Shown: positions 27,973 through 37,004 of the stretch, one piece after another
How positions within the stretch are numbered: position 1 is the stretch's first letter
Layout: each line of letters begins with the position of its first letter
NCBI GenBank assembly: GCA_963794185.1
Contig: CAWCDM010000128.1
Coordinates: forward strand, 79,851 to 143,850
Origin: JAMXLO01 sp963794185
GTDB lineage: Bacteria; Pseudomonadota; Alphaproteobacteria; Acetobacterales; Acetobacteraceae
Reading direction: 5' to 3'
DNA length: 64,000 bases
The notes under the pieces: generated by a model
What the model was told of the DNA's origin: nothing
Seen by the model: only the letters and a program-made list of their open reading frames with translations
The model's database searches: none
Program-made: the position numbers and the translations under genes

Positions 27973-28598
27973 CAGGCCGCGCCCATCACCTGCCGTGCCG
28001 CGGCTTCGATGGCGGCACGGTCGCCGGCTGCAATCCGCTTCTCATCGACCAGCGCGCCGCCCATGCCGACGAAGGCCGCGCCCGCCGCCAGATACGCCCC
28101 GACATTGCCGGGTTCGACGCCACCGGTGGGACAGAATGCGATCTCGGGAAACACGCTGCGCAGGGCGCGGATGTGTCCCGGCCCACCCGTCGACGAAGCC
28201 GGGAATATCTTCACCACATCCGCGCCGGCTGCCAGCGCGACGCGTACCTCGGTTGGCGTCAGCGCGCCCAGCATCAGCAATGCCTTGGCGCTCCGGCACG
28301 GCGTGGCGAGTGAGGCATCGACCCAGGGCGCCACGATGAAGCGCGCGCCCGCAGCGAGGCAGGCCTCTGCCGTCGTGCGGTCCGGGACCGTGCCGGCGCC
28401 GATCAGCAGTGCGGGATCGCTCGCCAGTTCGCGGATCAGCGTGGGAGCATCGGGGATCGTCATCGTGATCTCGAAGATGCGCAGGCCGGCATCGCGCAGC
28501 CATTGCACCGCGGTGGCGGCGTGCCGCGCTTCATGCGTGCGAACAACCGGCACGACGCGCGCGGCGCGGAGCGTGGCGAGCATCGGATGCGTCGTCAT
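27972..28598 (-). CDS. eda: 2-dehydro-3-deoxy-phosphogluconate aldolase
   Basis: A 208-residue class I aldolase cleaving KDPG to pyruvate and glyceraldehyde 3-phosphate. RVVPVVRTHE opens the barrel, FEITMTIPDAP carries the catalytic Glu (about residue 43), LIGAGTVPD follows, and VVKIFPASSTGGPGHIRAL includes the Schiff-base Lys. CPTGGVEPGN is the phosphate site. It is the first gene of a two-gene unit with kdgK. No sugar-acid dehydratase or transporter is adjacent, so the route feeding KDG is not shown here. Confidence 0.93.
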   Translation of the reverse strand: MTTHPMLATLRAARVVPVVRTHEARHAATAVQWLRDAGLRIFEITMTIPDAPTLIRELASDPALLIGAGTVPDRTTAEACLAAGARFIVAPWVDASLATPCRSAKALLMLGALTPTEVRVALAAGADVVKIFPASSTGGPGHIRALRSVFPEIAFCPTGGVEPGNVGAYLAAGAAFVGMGGALVDEKRIAAGDRAAIEAAARQVMGAA

Positions 28599-28687
28599 GG
28601 CCAGGCCCTCTTGCGATCCAGCTTGACAGCCTAGCCCCGGATCGGGCGCGATGGCACCATCAGGCAGTACCCAGGAGGAACCCGGCC

Positions 28688-29101
28688 ATGCCCGAAGGAA
28701 TGATCAAGACCCGCAAGCGTCTGCTGGCCGATGAACCGTCACCGCCTTCGCACTACATCGACGTGGTGAATGCGCCATGGGAAACCTCAAAGTTTCCCGG
28801 AATCGAGCACAAGGTGCTGTACAGCGACCCCAACACCGGCATGGCAACGCTGCTGTTCCGTCTGGCGCCGGGCGCGGTGGTGCCGCTGCACGAGCACACC
28901 GGCGTGGAGTTGACCTATGTGCTGGAGGGCAGCCTGATGGACGACGAAGGCGTCTGCACCACCGGCAATTTCGTCTGGCGCCCGGCCGGCAACACCCACG
29001 TGGCACACGCGCCGAACGGTGCGCTGCTGCTCGGCGTGTTCATGAGTCCGAACCACTTCGCCGAGGGGCAGAAGTTCTTTACGGAAGAGAATCCCGGCTG
29101 A
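28688..29101 (+). CDS. Cupin domain-containing protein
   Basis: A 137-residue single-domain cupin. PGAVVPLHEHTGVELTYVLEGSLMDDEG matches cupin motif 1 (two His plus Glu metal ligands, about residues 60-87), and FVWRPAGNTHVAHAPNGALLLGVFM matches motif 2. The nearest recalled relatives are ChrR-like and dihydroxyacetophenone dioxygenase-type cupins. The substrate is unknown. It is preceded by an AGGAGG about 6 bases before the ATG and is divergent from eda. The 231 bp after it (29102-29332) holds no supported gene. Confidence 0.85.
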   Translation: MPEGMIKTRKRLLADEPSPPSHYIDVVNAPWETSKFPGIEHKVLYSDPNTGMATLLFRLAPGAVVPLHEHTGVELTYVLEGSLMDDEGVCTTGNFVWRPAGNTHVAHAPNGALLLGVFMSPNHFAEGQKFFTEENPG

Positions 29102-29332
29102 GCGGGAGCAGCCCTGCTGTATCGTAAGCTCGCGACTATCTAAAAGTTCCGCTTGCGGCGACGCGGTTTCTGTATGGCAAGGTGAAGAATACTAACTCCC
29201 GAGGGTGCGACCCGGCGAGGCGCCATCGCTGCCGGCGCCCTCATCGGGCCGCGGCCGCCCCGACGTGTGATTGCGCCGCGACGCATCAGCGCCGTGTCGG
29301 CCAAGGCGCTGGAGCTTGCCGCGAATGATCGG

Positions 29333-30118
29333 TCAGGCCGTAGCCCCGCCGTCCACCGGCAGCGCGACTCCCGTGATGTATGACGCCTCGTCCGAGATCA
29401 GGAACAGCGCGGCATTGGCGATTTCCTCGGGATGCGCCGGCCTGCCCATTGGCACCTGACCGCCGCGCTTGACCACCAGAGTCTCCGGCGTCTCCCCGGG
29501 CGGCAACTGGCTGTCGGGACGTGCCACGAACACGCGCAGCATCGGCGTGTCGGTGGGCCCGGGACATACCGCGTTCACCCTGATCTTCTCGCGCGCATAG
29601 CGCTTCGCCAGACCGTGCACCAGACCGACTACGCCGAACTTGGCGATGTTGTAGACCGGGCTGAACTGCGATCCGGTCAGGCCCGAGGTGGATGCCGTGT
29701 AAAGCAATGCCCCGCCGCCACGCGCGCGCAGTTCCGGAAGTGCGGCCTCGGTGGTGACCAATACCGTGCGGACATTCAAATCCATCGCCAGCTCGAAGTC
29801 CTTCCAGTCCAGGCCCTCGATCGCGGCGGGACCGGGATGGCCGACATGGTTCCAGACGAAATCAAGTCCGCCGAATTCATTGGCCGTACGGCGGACGATG
29901 TCGCGAGCGAACGAGTCCTGCCGCAAATCACCGGCGAGCGCGATCGCCTTCCCGCCGGCGTCCGTAATCTGCTTCGCCACCGCATTCGCGCCCGCCTCGT
30001 CGAGGTCTGCCACGCCGACCGCCGCGCCCTCCTGTGCGAAGCGAACAGCGCCCGCGCGACCCATGCCCGACGCCGCAGCGGTGACGATTCCCACTTTGTT
30101 TGCGAGCCGCATGGCCAT
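29333..30118 (-). CDS. SDR family oxidoreductase
   Basis: A 261-residue classical short-chain dehydrogenase. VGIVTAAASGMGRAGAVRFAQEG is the NAD(P)-binding TGxxxGxG equivalent (with AAASGMG), DLDEA at the end of strand 2 suggests NAD preference, and YNIAKFGVVGLVHGLAKRYA supplies the YxxxK catalytic pair. The usual NNAG is NHVG here. The substrate is unknown. It lies 6 bp from the alpha/beta hydrolase gene, which is upstream on the same strand. Confidence 0.9.
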   Translation of the reverse strand: MAMRLANKVGIVTAAASGMGRAGAVRFAQEGAAVGVADLDEAGANAVAKQITDAGGKAIALAGDLRQDSFARDIVRRTANEFGGLDFVWNHVGHPGPAAIEGLDWKDFELAMDLNVRTVLVTTEAALPELRARGGGALLYTASTSGLTGSQFSPVYNIAKFGVVGLVHGLAKRYAREKIRVNAVCPGPTDTPMLRVFVARPDSQLPPGETPETLVVKRGGQVPMGRPAHPEEIANAALFLISDEASYITGVALPVDGGATA

Positions 30119-30124
30119 CTCCTG

Positions 30125-30922
30125 TCAACGCTGTGCGTTCAGCCAACCCAGCATGATCCGATTGAACGTGTCGGGATGCTCGACGTTGGGGAAATGCAGC
30201 GCATTGGCGATCTCCTCGTAGCGTCCACCCGGCACCAACCCCGCCAGTCTGCGATTGTCGGCCGCAGGTGTGCCGGCATCATCGGAGCCGCACACCACCA
30301 GCACTGGCAATTTCACGGATGGCAGACGCGCGACGAAATCGAAGTTGCGGATTGCGGCGACGCAGCCAAGGTAGCCGGCGGGTGTGGTGCCGATGATCGT
30401 GTCGCGGATCTGCCTCCAGCGTCCGGGATTGCGCTGCTTTACAGCGCCGGTGAGCCACCGCTCGATCGTCGGATCGGCAAGTGGCGCCAGCGAATTCGCG
30501 TTCCGCACCGTATCCACGCGTTGCTGCCAGACCTCGGGCGCGCCCGCGGGTGTGCTTGGCAAAGTGTCGCACCACATCGCGGACGCGAGCCTGCCGCCAT
30601 GTTCAAGCGCGAAGGCCTGGCCGAGCATCCCGCCGATCGAAAGCCCGATGAAGTGCACACGCGCAATGGCGAGTGCATCCAGCACAGCGGCGACATCCGA
30701 AGCCAGCGCACTCATCGTATAGTCGCCCGCAACAGGACCGCTGCCGCCGTGGCCGCGCATGTCGATGCGCAGCACGCGGAAGCCGGCGGCAAGCAGAGGC
30801 GGCACCTGCTCCGTCCACATGCCGCCATCCGAAGCGAGCGAGTGGGTCATGCAGACGACCGGACCGTTCTCGGACCCTACCAGGTCGTAGGCGATATTGC
30901 GTCCGTCCAGTGGCAGCAGCAT
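30125..30922 (-). CDS. Alpha/beta hydrolase, enol-lactonase-like
   Basis: A 265-residue hydrolase. HSLASDGGMW near residue 27 is the oxyanion region, GLSIGGMLGQ near 93 carries the nucleophile Ser (GxSxGG), and CGSDDAGTP and ALHFPNVEHPDTFN give Asp and His of the triad. The layout resembles 3-oxoadipate enol-lactonase (PcaD), but no other protocatechuate gene is adjacent. Cytoplasmic. It is part of a run of minus-strand genes from 32986 to 29333. Confidence 0.87.
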   Translation of the reverse strand: MLLPLDGRNIAYDLVGSENGPVVCMTHSLASDGGMWTEQVPPLLAAGFRVLRIDMRGHGGSGPVAGDYTMSALASDVAAVLDALAIARVHFIGLSIGGMLGQAFALEHGGRLASAMWCDTLPSTPAGAPEVWQQRVDTVRNANSLAPLADPTIERWLTGAVKQRNPGRWRQIRDTIIGTTPAGYLGCVAAIRNFDFVARLPSVKLPVLVVCGSDDAGTPAADNRRLAGLVPGGRYEEIANALHFPNVEHPDTFNRIMLGWLNAQR

Positions 30923-30940
30923 AGCAATTCCTCCCGTCTG

Positions 30941-31813
30941 TCAGCCGGTTTCCATCGGCAGGCTGGGATCGCTCGCCCATTCCGACAGCGATCCGTCGTA
31001 AAGCTTTACATCTTTGTGGCCGAGCATGATCAGCGCCAGCGCATCGGCGCTCGCCGCGATGCCGCCGCCGCAGTAGTTGATCACCTGCTTGTCCATGGCG
31101 CCCACGGCCGTGAAGCGCTTGCGGAGCTCATCGGCCGGCAGGAACTCGTTGGTCTCGGGGTTCAGCAGATGCGCGGCGGGCAGGTTGACACTGCCGGCAA
31201 TACGCCCCGGTCTGCCGTAGCTGTTGCCGCCGCTGCCCGTGTGCTGCTGCGGCTGCAATGCATTGAGCGTGCAGATCGCGCCGTCGCCGATCGCGCGCAG
31301 CACCTCGTCCTTGCCCACCATCAGGTTACGGACCTCGCGCACGGTGAAATCGCCCGGCTTGCGCGGCTTGGCAGGGCCGGTTTCCACCGGGCGACTTTCA
31401 CGACTCCATTTCTGCCAGCCGCCGTCCAGGACCGCGGCATTGTCATGGCCGAATTCGTGCAGCAGCCACCACATGCGCGTTGCCCACCAGACATTCGCGG
31501 AGCTGTAGGCTATCACGTGCGTGGTGTTGCTCACGCCGAAGCGGCGCATCGCCGACGCAAAGTCTTCCGGCGACTGACGCATGAAGCGCAGGCGCTGCGA
31601 GGTATCGGACACGTCGCGCAGCATGTCGACGAATTGCGCGCCGGGAATGTGACCCTGCTCGAAATCCTCGCGGCCCGGCTTCACCTGATAGGTGATCTTC
31701 GGGTCGGGGATCAAATGCGTCGTGCAGTCCAGCACCAGCACTGCCGGGTCAGCGAGATGGTGGGCGAGCCATTCGGTCTCGACCAGGTACTCGGGATGGG
31801 CATAACCGCTCAT
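30941..31813 (-). CDS. Tandem-rhodanese sulfurtransferase
   Basis: A 290-residue protein of two rhodanese domains (about 10-140 and 165-285). The start ATG at 31813 overlaps the epimerase-like stop (ATGA). Catalytic Cys lies in the second domain in VINYCGGGIAAS; the first domain reads AYSSANVWWATR and lacks Cys, the normal situation for thiosulfate or mercaptopyruvate sulfurtransferases. The active loop CGGGIAA is closer to thiosulfate-type than to the CGSGVT of mercaptopyruvate enzymes. The sulfur donor and its role in this cluster are unknown. Confidence 0.88.
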   Translation of the reverse strand: MSGYAHPEYLVETEWLAHHLADPAVLVLDCTTHLIPDPKITYQVKPGREDFEQGHIPGAQFVDMLRDVSDTSQRLRFMRQSPEDFASAMRRFGVSNTTHVIAYSSANVWWATRMWWLLHEFGHDNAAVLDGGWQKWSRESRPVETGPAKPRKPGDFTVREVRNLMVGKDEVLRAIGDGAICTLNALQPQQHTGSGGNSYGRPGRIAGSVNLPAAHLLNPETNEFLPADELRKRFTAVGAMDKQVINYCGGGIAASADALALIMLGHKDVKLYDGSLSEWASDPSLPMETG

Positions 31814-32229
31814 GTTTGCGCTCCATGTCCTGCCGGCAGTTCGGCCAGTTCGATCAGCACGTTGCCGGTGGACGCGGGATCGATGAACGCGATGCGCGCG
31901 CCGCCATGACCGATGCGGGGTGTTTCGTCGCGCAGCCTGACGCCTTTCGCCTTCAGTTCGGCCAGCGCACCGTCGATGTCTTCCACCTCGAAGCAGATAT
32001 GGAACAGGCCCTCGCCCTTTTGGGAGATCCACTGGTTGATGCCGGAGTTCGGCGCCTTGCTCTCGAGCAGCTCGATATAGGTCTCGCCCACCGGCAGCAT
32101 GGCGAGCCGCGTCGCGCCGATCTGCTCCTCGTATTCCAGCGGAATGCCGAACGTGTTCTGCAGCATGTCCATCGACTGTCTGAGCGAATTCACCGCGATC
32201 GCGATATGCTCCACCCGCTTGATCTTCAT
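31810..32229 (-). CDS. mce: Methylmalonyl-CoA epimerase-like VOC protein
   Basis: A 139-residue VOC-fold protein. VEHIAIAVNSLRQSMDMLQNTFG (first metal His), YIELLESKAPNSGINQW, GEGLFHICFEVEDIDGAL (second His) and NVLIELAEL (Glu) follow the methylmalonyl-CoA epimerase pattern, which interconverts (R)- and (S)-methylmalonyl-CoA in propionate metabolism. No mutase gene is in the window, so a related epimerase activity remains possible. Overlaps the sulfurtransferase start. Confidence 0.82.
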   Translation of the reverse strand: MKIKRVEHIAIAVNSLRQSMDMLQNTFGIPLEYEEQIGATRLAMLPVGETYIELLESKAPNSGINQWISQKGEGLFHICFEVEDIDGALAELKAKGVRLRDETPRIGHGGARIAFIDPASTGNVLIELAELPAGHGAQT

Positions 32230-32239
32230 CGTTGCCTCC

Positions 32240-32986
32240 TTAGGAAATCGTCACCCCGCTGTCCACCGGATAGACCTGCCCGGTGACCATGCGGGATTCG
32301 TCGGACGCGAGGAACAGCGCCATGTTAGCGATGTCCGGCGGCTCGATCAGCCCGAGCAGATGCGAGTTCGCCAATTTGTCGAGTGCGGCGTTGCCCGCCA
32401 TCAGCCTGCGCACACGATCGGTCATCGTGGCCGATGGCGCTATGGCGTTCACGCGCACGCGCTGCGCGGCGAATTCCACCGCCATGGAACGGGTGATCGC
32501 AGCGACGCCGCCCTTCGCCGCGGTGTAGCAGTCGCGCCCGGCGATGCCCATCAGTGCAACGTTTGAGGACATGTTGATCACCGATCCACCGCCCGAGCGG
32601 ATGATCTCCGGAATGGCGACGCGGCAGCCAAGGAAGGTGCCGAACAGGTCCAAACGGATGACGCGCCAGAATTCCTCGATCGGCGCTGCCACAACTGTGT
32701 TGTCCTGTGGAGTCGAGCCGCCGGCGTTGTTGTGCAGGATGTGCAGCGCGCCGAATTGCTGCACGGTGGCGCGGACCGCAACCTGCATGCTTGGTTCGTC
32801 GGTCACGTCCGTGCGGATGGCGATCGCACCGTTGCCGGCCAGATGCGCGGTTTCCTCGCCGGAAGCGGCATCGATCTCGGCGATCGCCACGCGCGCACCC
32901 TCGCGTGCGAACAGGATGGCCGTGGCGCGGCCGATGCCGGTTCCTGCGCCGGTGATGAAGGCAACCTTGCCGGCCAATCTGCTCAT
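32240..32986 (-). CDS. SDR family oxidoreductase
   Basis: A 248-residue short-chain dehydrogenase starting MSRLAGKVAFITGAGTGIGRA at 32986. TGAGTGIG binds the dinucleotide, EIDAASGEE after strand 2 suggests NAD, NNAGG is the structural motif, and YTAAKGGVAAITRSMAVEFA contains the catalytic YxxxK. The terminal GQVYPVDSGVTIS is typical. It is the first gene of the 32986-29333 minus-strand run. A palindromic repeat lies directly upstream, so its promoter must lie within or beyond that repeat. Confidence 0.9.
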   Translation of the reverse strand: MSRLAGKVAFITGAGTGIGRATAILFAREGARVAIAEIDAASGEETAHLAGNGAIAIRTDVTDEPSMQVAVRATVQQFGALHILHNNAGGSTPQDNTVVAAPIEEFWRVIRLDLFGTFLGCRVAIPEIIRSGGGSVINMSSNVALMGIAGRDCYTAAKGGVAAITRSMAVEFAAQRVRVNAIAPSATMTDRVRRLMAGNAALDKLANSHLLGLIEPPDIANMALFLASDESRMVTGQVYPVDSGVTIS

Positions 32987-33007
32987 GCAGCGCCTCCCCG
33001 TTTTCTG

Positions 33008-33130
33008 TACACCTCCCCCGCTTGCGGGGGAGGTCGGAGCGCAGAGCGCTCCGGGAGAGGGTCCCGCCGGTGGCACCCTATCCCGCTTCGCTACGCTCGG
33101 CTCCCTCTCCCGCAAAGCGGGAGAGGGGTA
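33008..33130. repeat. GTACACCTC-bounded palindromic repeat, copy A
   Basis: A 123-bp element opening GTACACCTCCCCCGC and closing GCGGGAGAGGGGTAC, with nested hairpins (CCCCCGCTTGCGGGGG; CTCTCCCGC...GCGGGAGAG). The sequence at 59494-59613 is the same family in the opposite orientation, with shared inner segments such as GAGGTCGGAGCGCA. It fills the spacer between the VWA gene stop and an SDR start. No coding content. Confidence 0.8.
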
Positions 33131-33140
33131 CTATAACCCC

Positions 33141-34319
33141 TCAGTGGCTCAGCTCCCTTGTCATCTCGTCGATGCCGTTCACCGTCAGCGGATACATCCG
33201 CCGCGCCATCAGTTCGCTGGTGATTCCGATCGAACGCACATGCTGCCAGCTTCCCTGCGGCGTCGGATTGAGCCACGCCGCCCGCCGATAATGCGACGTC
33301 AGCCGCTCCAGCCAGACCTTGCCCGGCTCATCGTTCATGTGCTCGACGCTGCCGCCGGGCATGGTGATCTCGTACGGGCTCATCGCCGCGTCGCCGACAA
33401 AGATCAGCTTGTAATCCGGCCCATAGGTGCGCAGTACGTCGAAAGTGGAAATCCTCTCGTCGTGGCGGCGACGGTTGTTTTTCCATACCCGCTCATACGG
33501 AAAGTTATGAAAATAGAAATACTCCAGGTGCTTGAACTCCGATCGCGCCGCCGAGAACAGCTCCTCCGACAGCTTCACGAAGTCATCCATCGATCCGCCG
33601 ATATCGAGGAACAGCAGCACCTTCACCGTGTTGTGCCGCTCCGGCACCATCTTCAAATCCAGCGTCCCGGCGTTGTTCGCCGTTGAGCGTATCGTATTCG
33701 GCAGATCGAGCTCGGTCTCCGCGCCCTGCCGCGCGAACCGGCGCAGCCGGCGCAGCGCCAGCTTCAGATTGCGCGTGCCGAGCTCCACCGTGTCGTCCAG
33801 ATCGCGGAACTCGCGCTTGTCCCACACCTTCACCGCACGTCGATGGCGCGATTCATGCTGGCCGATGCGCACCCCCTCGGGGTTGTAGCCGAACGCCCCG
33901 AACGGCGAGGTCCCCGCGGTGCCGATCCATTTCGATCCACCCTGGTGCCTGCCCTTCTGTTCCGCCAGCAGCTCGGCCAGCCGCTGCATGATCGCCTCGA
34001 AGCCGCCCAACGCCTCGATCTTTGCCATCTCCTCCGGCGTCAGCAGCTTTTCGGCAAGCTTGCGCAGCCACTCTTCGGGCAACTCGCGCGGCAGCACGCC
34101 CTCGGATGGCTCCAGCCCCTTGAAGCATTGCGCGAACACGCGGTCGAACCGGTCGAGATGCCGCTCATCTTTCACAAGTGTCGCGCGGCTGAGGTAATAG
34201 AAATCATCCACGCTCCATTCCGCCACACCGGCCTTCATCGCGCCGAGCAGCGTGAGGTATTCGGTGATCGATGTCGGCAACCCCGCCTGCCGCAAGCCCG
34301 CAATAAGATGCGCGAACAT
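33141..34319 (-). CDS. CoxE-like VWA domain-containing protein
   Basis: A 392-residue protein with a C-terminal von Willebrand A-type domain. VKVLLFLDIGGSMDDFVKLSEELF (about residue 233) is a degenerate MIDAS, DxGxS in place of DxSxS. KLIFVGDAAMSPYEI and WLNPTPQGSWQHVRSIGI follow. The N-terminal half is helical. VWA proteins of this sort work with MoxR-type AAA ATPases in metalloprotein maturation or complex remodelling, and that partner is encoded 7 bp upstream. Its client here is unknown. Confidence 0.87.
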   Translation of the reverse strand: MFAHLIAGLRQAGLPTSITEYLTLLGAMKAGVAEWSVDDFYYLSRATLVKDERHLDRFDRVFAQCFKGLEPSEGVLPRELPEEWLRKLAEKLLTPEEMAKIEALGGFEAIMQRLAELLAEQKGRHQGGSKWIGTAGTSPFGAFGYNPEGVRIGQHESRHRRAVKVWDKREFRDLDDTVELGTRNLKLALRRLRRFARQGAETELDLPNTIRSTANNAGTLDLKMVPERHNTVKVLLFLDIGGSMDDFVKLSEELFSAARSEFKHLEYFYFHNFPYERVWKNNRRRHDERISTFDVLRTYGPDYKLIFVGDAAMSPYEITMPGGSVEHMNDEPGKVWLERLTSHYRRAAWLNPTPQGSWQHVRSIGITSELMARRMYPLTVNGIDEMTRELSH

Positions 34320-34326
34320 CGCAGCC

Positions 34327-35175
34327 TCAGGCGCTGCCGCGCCGCGCCAGGAACGCCAGGCGCTCGAACAGATGCACGTCCTGCTCGTTCTTCAGCAGCG
34401 CGCCGTGGAGCGGCGGGATCACCAGATGCTTCTCGTTGGTGCGCAGCGCATCGGCCGGCAGGTCCTCGACCATCAGCAGCTTCAGCCAGTCCAGCAGCTC
34501 GGCCGTCGTGGGCTTCTTCTTCAGGCCCGGTACTTCACGGATCTGGAAGAACACGTTCAGCGCGTCGCGCGCCAGATCATGCCTGATGTCGGGGTAGTGC
34601 GTCTGCACGATCCGCTCCATCGTTTGGCGATCCGGGAAGCGGATATAATGGAAGAAACAGCGGCGCAGGAAGGCGTCCGGCAGCTCCTTCTCGTTGTTCG
34701 ACGTGATGATCACGATCGGCCGGTGCCTCGCAATCACCGTCTTGCGCGTCTCGTAGACGAAGAAGCGCATGCGGTCGAGTTCCAGCAGCAGGTCGTTGGG
34801 GAATTCGATATCCGCCTTGTCGATCTCGTCGATCAGCACGACCACGGGTTCGTCGGTCTCGAATGCGTCCCACAGCTTGCCGCGCACGATGTAGTTGGCG
34901 ATGTCGTGCACCCGCGGATCGCCCAGCTGCCCGTCACGCAGCCGCGATACCGCGTCGTACTCGTAAAGGCCCTGCTGCGCCTTGGTGGTCGACTTGATGT
35001 GCCACTCGATCAATTCGAGACCAAGCGCCTCCGCCACCTCATGGGCGAGCACGGTCTTGCCGGTTCCGGGCTCGCCCTTCACCAGCAGCGGTCGTTGCAA
35101 GGTCACCGCGGCGTTGACCGCGACTTCCAAATCGCGCGTGGCGATGTAGCGTTCGGTACTTCTGAAGGCACTCAC
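34327..35175 (-). CDS. MoxR-family AAA ATPase
   Basis: An AAA+ ATPase of about 282 residues from GTG 35175 (AAGGGG 7 bases upstream); an in-frame ATG at 35205 would add 10 residues. Walker A is KGEPGTGKT, Walker B VVVLIDEIDKA, sensor 1 IITSNNEKELPDAFLRRC, with HYIRFPDRQTMERIV after. MoxR ATPases act as chaperones and pair with VWA proteins, here the next gene. Because no obvious client operon (cox, mox, methanol dehydrogenase) adjoins, the substrate is open. Confidence 0.9.
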   Translation of the reverse strand: MSAFRSTERYIATRDLEVAVNAAVTLQRPLLVKGEPGTGKTVLAHEVAEALGLELIEWHIKSTTKAQQGLYEYDAVSRLRDGQLGDPRVHDIANYIVRGKLWDAFETDEPVVVLIDEIDKADIEFPNDLLLELDRMRFFVYETRKTVIARHRPIVIITSNNEKELPDAFLRRCFFHYIRFPDRQTMERIVQTHYPDIRHDLARDALNVFFQIREVPGLKKKPTTAELLDWLKLLMVEDLPADALRTNEKHLVIPPLHGALLKNEQDVHLFERLAFLARRGSA

Positions 35176-35238
35176 ACCGGATCCCCTTGGCACTGCATTC
35201 CACAATAGTCGGCCGATCGCCGTACGTCGGCAAGCTGC

Positions 35239-36909
35239 TCAGGCCGCGATCCCCGCCACCGGCGCGAGCGGCGGCCGGCCGCGAATCAGATCGGCGGCCT
35301 TCTCCGCGATCATCATCGTGGTCGCGTAGGTGTTGGCCGATGGCATGCTCGGCATGATCGATGCGTCCGCGACGCGCAAGCCCTGCATGCCGTGCACGCG
35401 CAACTGGTCGTCCACCACGGCGCTCGGATCGGTCGCCGGTCCCATCCGCGCCGTGCCGATCAGGTGGTAGGATGTGGAGCCATACTGCCGCGCATAGTCA
35501 AGGAATTCGTCGTCGCTCAGCACCTGCGGCCCTGGCAGCATGTCGCCGTCGAAATACGGCGCAAGCTCCGGCGTATGCAGCAGGCGGCGCGCCAGCTTCA
35601 TGCCGCTGATCAGCACCCGCCGGTCCATGGGATCCGCCAGGTAGTTCGGCTGGATGATCGGGTCGTCGAACGGATCGGCGGAGCGCGCCCTGACGTAGCC
35701 CGTGCTCTCCGGCCGGTGCTGCCACACGCCGCAGGTCATCCCGGGATAATCGTCCAACAGTCCGACAAAGCCCTGTTTGTAGCTGGCGGGACTGAACACA
35801 CCCTGCAGGTCGGGCTGGTCCATGCTGTCATCCGATTTCCAGAACCAGTGCACCAGCGACGGGCTCAGCGCGAGAATGCTGGGTTTTCCTACCGCCCAGC
35901 GCGCGATCTGGCCTGCCAGTCCCAGGCCGCGCGCCAGTTCGTTGATCGTCGTGCTGTTCTTCACCCGAGCGACCAGACGCGCCGAGTAGTGATCGCGAAA
36001 GTTCTCGCCGACGCCGCGCAGTTCGTGCACCACCGGAACGCCGATCGACCCGAGCAGGTCCGCCGACCCGACGCCGGAAATCTGCAACAGCTTCGCCGTG
36101 TTGGCCGTACCGCAGGACAGTATAACCTCGCGCCGCGCGTGCACGACACGCTGCGTGCTGCGGTCGCGGTCGTCCAGGTAACGCACGCCGATCGCCCGCT
36201 TTCCGTCGAACAGCACGGCCGATGCGCGCGCATCGGTGCGTATCGCCAGCCGCCCGGTCGCCTTCGCCGGATGCAGGAACACACGCGCGGCCGAATGCCG
36301 CCAGCCACGATGAATCGCGCGCTGGAAATAGCCGACACCCGCCTGGTCATCGCCGCTGTTGTAGTCGTTGCAGCGCGGAATCCCCGCCGCCACGGCGCCG
36401 CCGATGAACGCGTCGCAGATCGGGTGGATCCAGTCGATGTCGGTGACCGGCAGGTTGCCCTCGCGACCATGGATCCGGTCGTCGCCGATGCCGATCCGCC
36501 GTTCGGTCCGTTTGTAATAGGGTAGCATGTCGACATAGCCCCAGCCGCGATTGCCGCGCTGCGCCCAACTGTCGAGATCGGCGCGCTGGCCACGGTTGTA
36601 GATCATGCCGTTGATCGAGCTGGACCCGCCCAGCGTGCGCCCCTGCGTGGTGGGGATCGGCCGACCGCCGCTGCCCTCCGATGGTTCGGTCTTGAACTGC
36701 CAGGTGAAGTCCGGGTTGAACAGCATCTTGATGAAGCCGGCCGGCACGTGGATGTAGGGATGGCGGTCGGGCGGCCCGGCTTCCAGCACGCAGACGGTGG
36801 CGCCGGGATCCTCGGTCAGCCGGTTGGCCAGCACGGACCCCGCGGCGCCGCTGCCGACGATGACGTAGTCGAAAGCATCGCCCGCGCTCGCGCCCTCTTG
36901 CGTCGCCAT
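35239..36909 (-). CDS. GMC family oxidoreductase (choline/alcohol dehydrogenase type)
   Basis: A 556-residue FAD enzyme. The start is placed at ATG 36909 with a GAGGGG site. FDYVIVGSGAAGSVLANRLTE binds FAD, GRTLGGSSSINGMIYNRG is GMC signature 1, SCGTANTAKLLQISGVG is signature 2, and SYHLIGTARMG provides the active-site His, with SANTYATTMMIAEKAADLI ending the fold. Members oxidise choline, aliphatic alcohols or sugars. The substrate cannot be read from sequence. It stands divergent from two small genes at 37005. Confidence 0.9.
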   Translation of the reverse strand: MATQEGASAGDAFDYVIVGSGAAGSVLANRLTEDPGATVCVLEAGPPDRHPYIHVPAGFIKMLFNPDFTWQFKTEPSEGSGGRPIPTTQGRTLGGSSSINGMIYNRGQRADLDSWAQRGNRGWGYVDMLPYYKRTERRIGIGDDRIHGREGNLPVTDIDWIHPICDAFIGGAVAAGIPRCNDYNSGDDQAGVGYFQRAIHRGWRHSAARVFLHPAKATGRLAIRTDARASAVLFDGKRAIGVRYLDDRDRSTQRVVHARREVILSCGTANTAKLLQISGVGSADLLGSIGVPVVHELRGVGENFRDHYSARLVARVKNSTTINELARGLGLAGQIARWAVGKPSILALSPSLVHWFWKSDDSMDQPDLQGVFSPASYKQGFVGLLDDYPGMTCGVWQHRPESTGYVRARSADPFDDPIIQPNYLADPMDRRVLISGMKLARRLLHTPELAPYFDGDMLPGPQVLSDDEFLDYARQYGSTSYHLIGTARMGPATDPSAVVDDQLRVHGMQGLRVADASIMPSMPSANTYATTMMIAEKAADLIRGRPPLAPVAGIAA

Positions 36910-37004
36910 GCGCCCCCCTCGGCGTCCCATGGCGGTTTGATTGTCCGCCGCGTCCATCCTAAGCTGCGCCCTGTTGGCAGTCCAAGCCAGGCGGGAGGAA
37001 CAAC

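Noticed and set aside
29102..29332. 231-bp gap after the cupin gene considered for a small gene or tRNA
   Set aside because: No plausible start with ribosome-binding site, no tRNA arms and no repeat family were seen.
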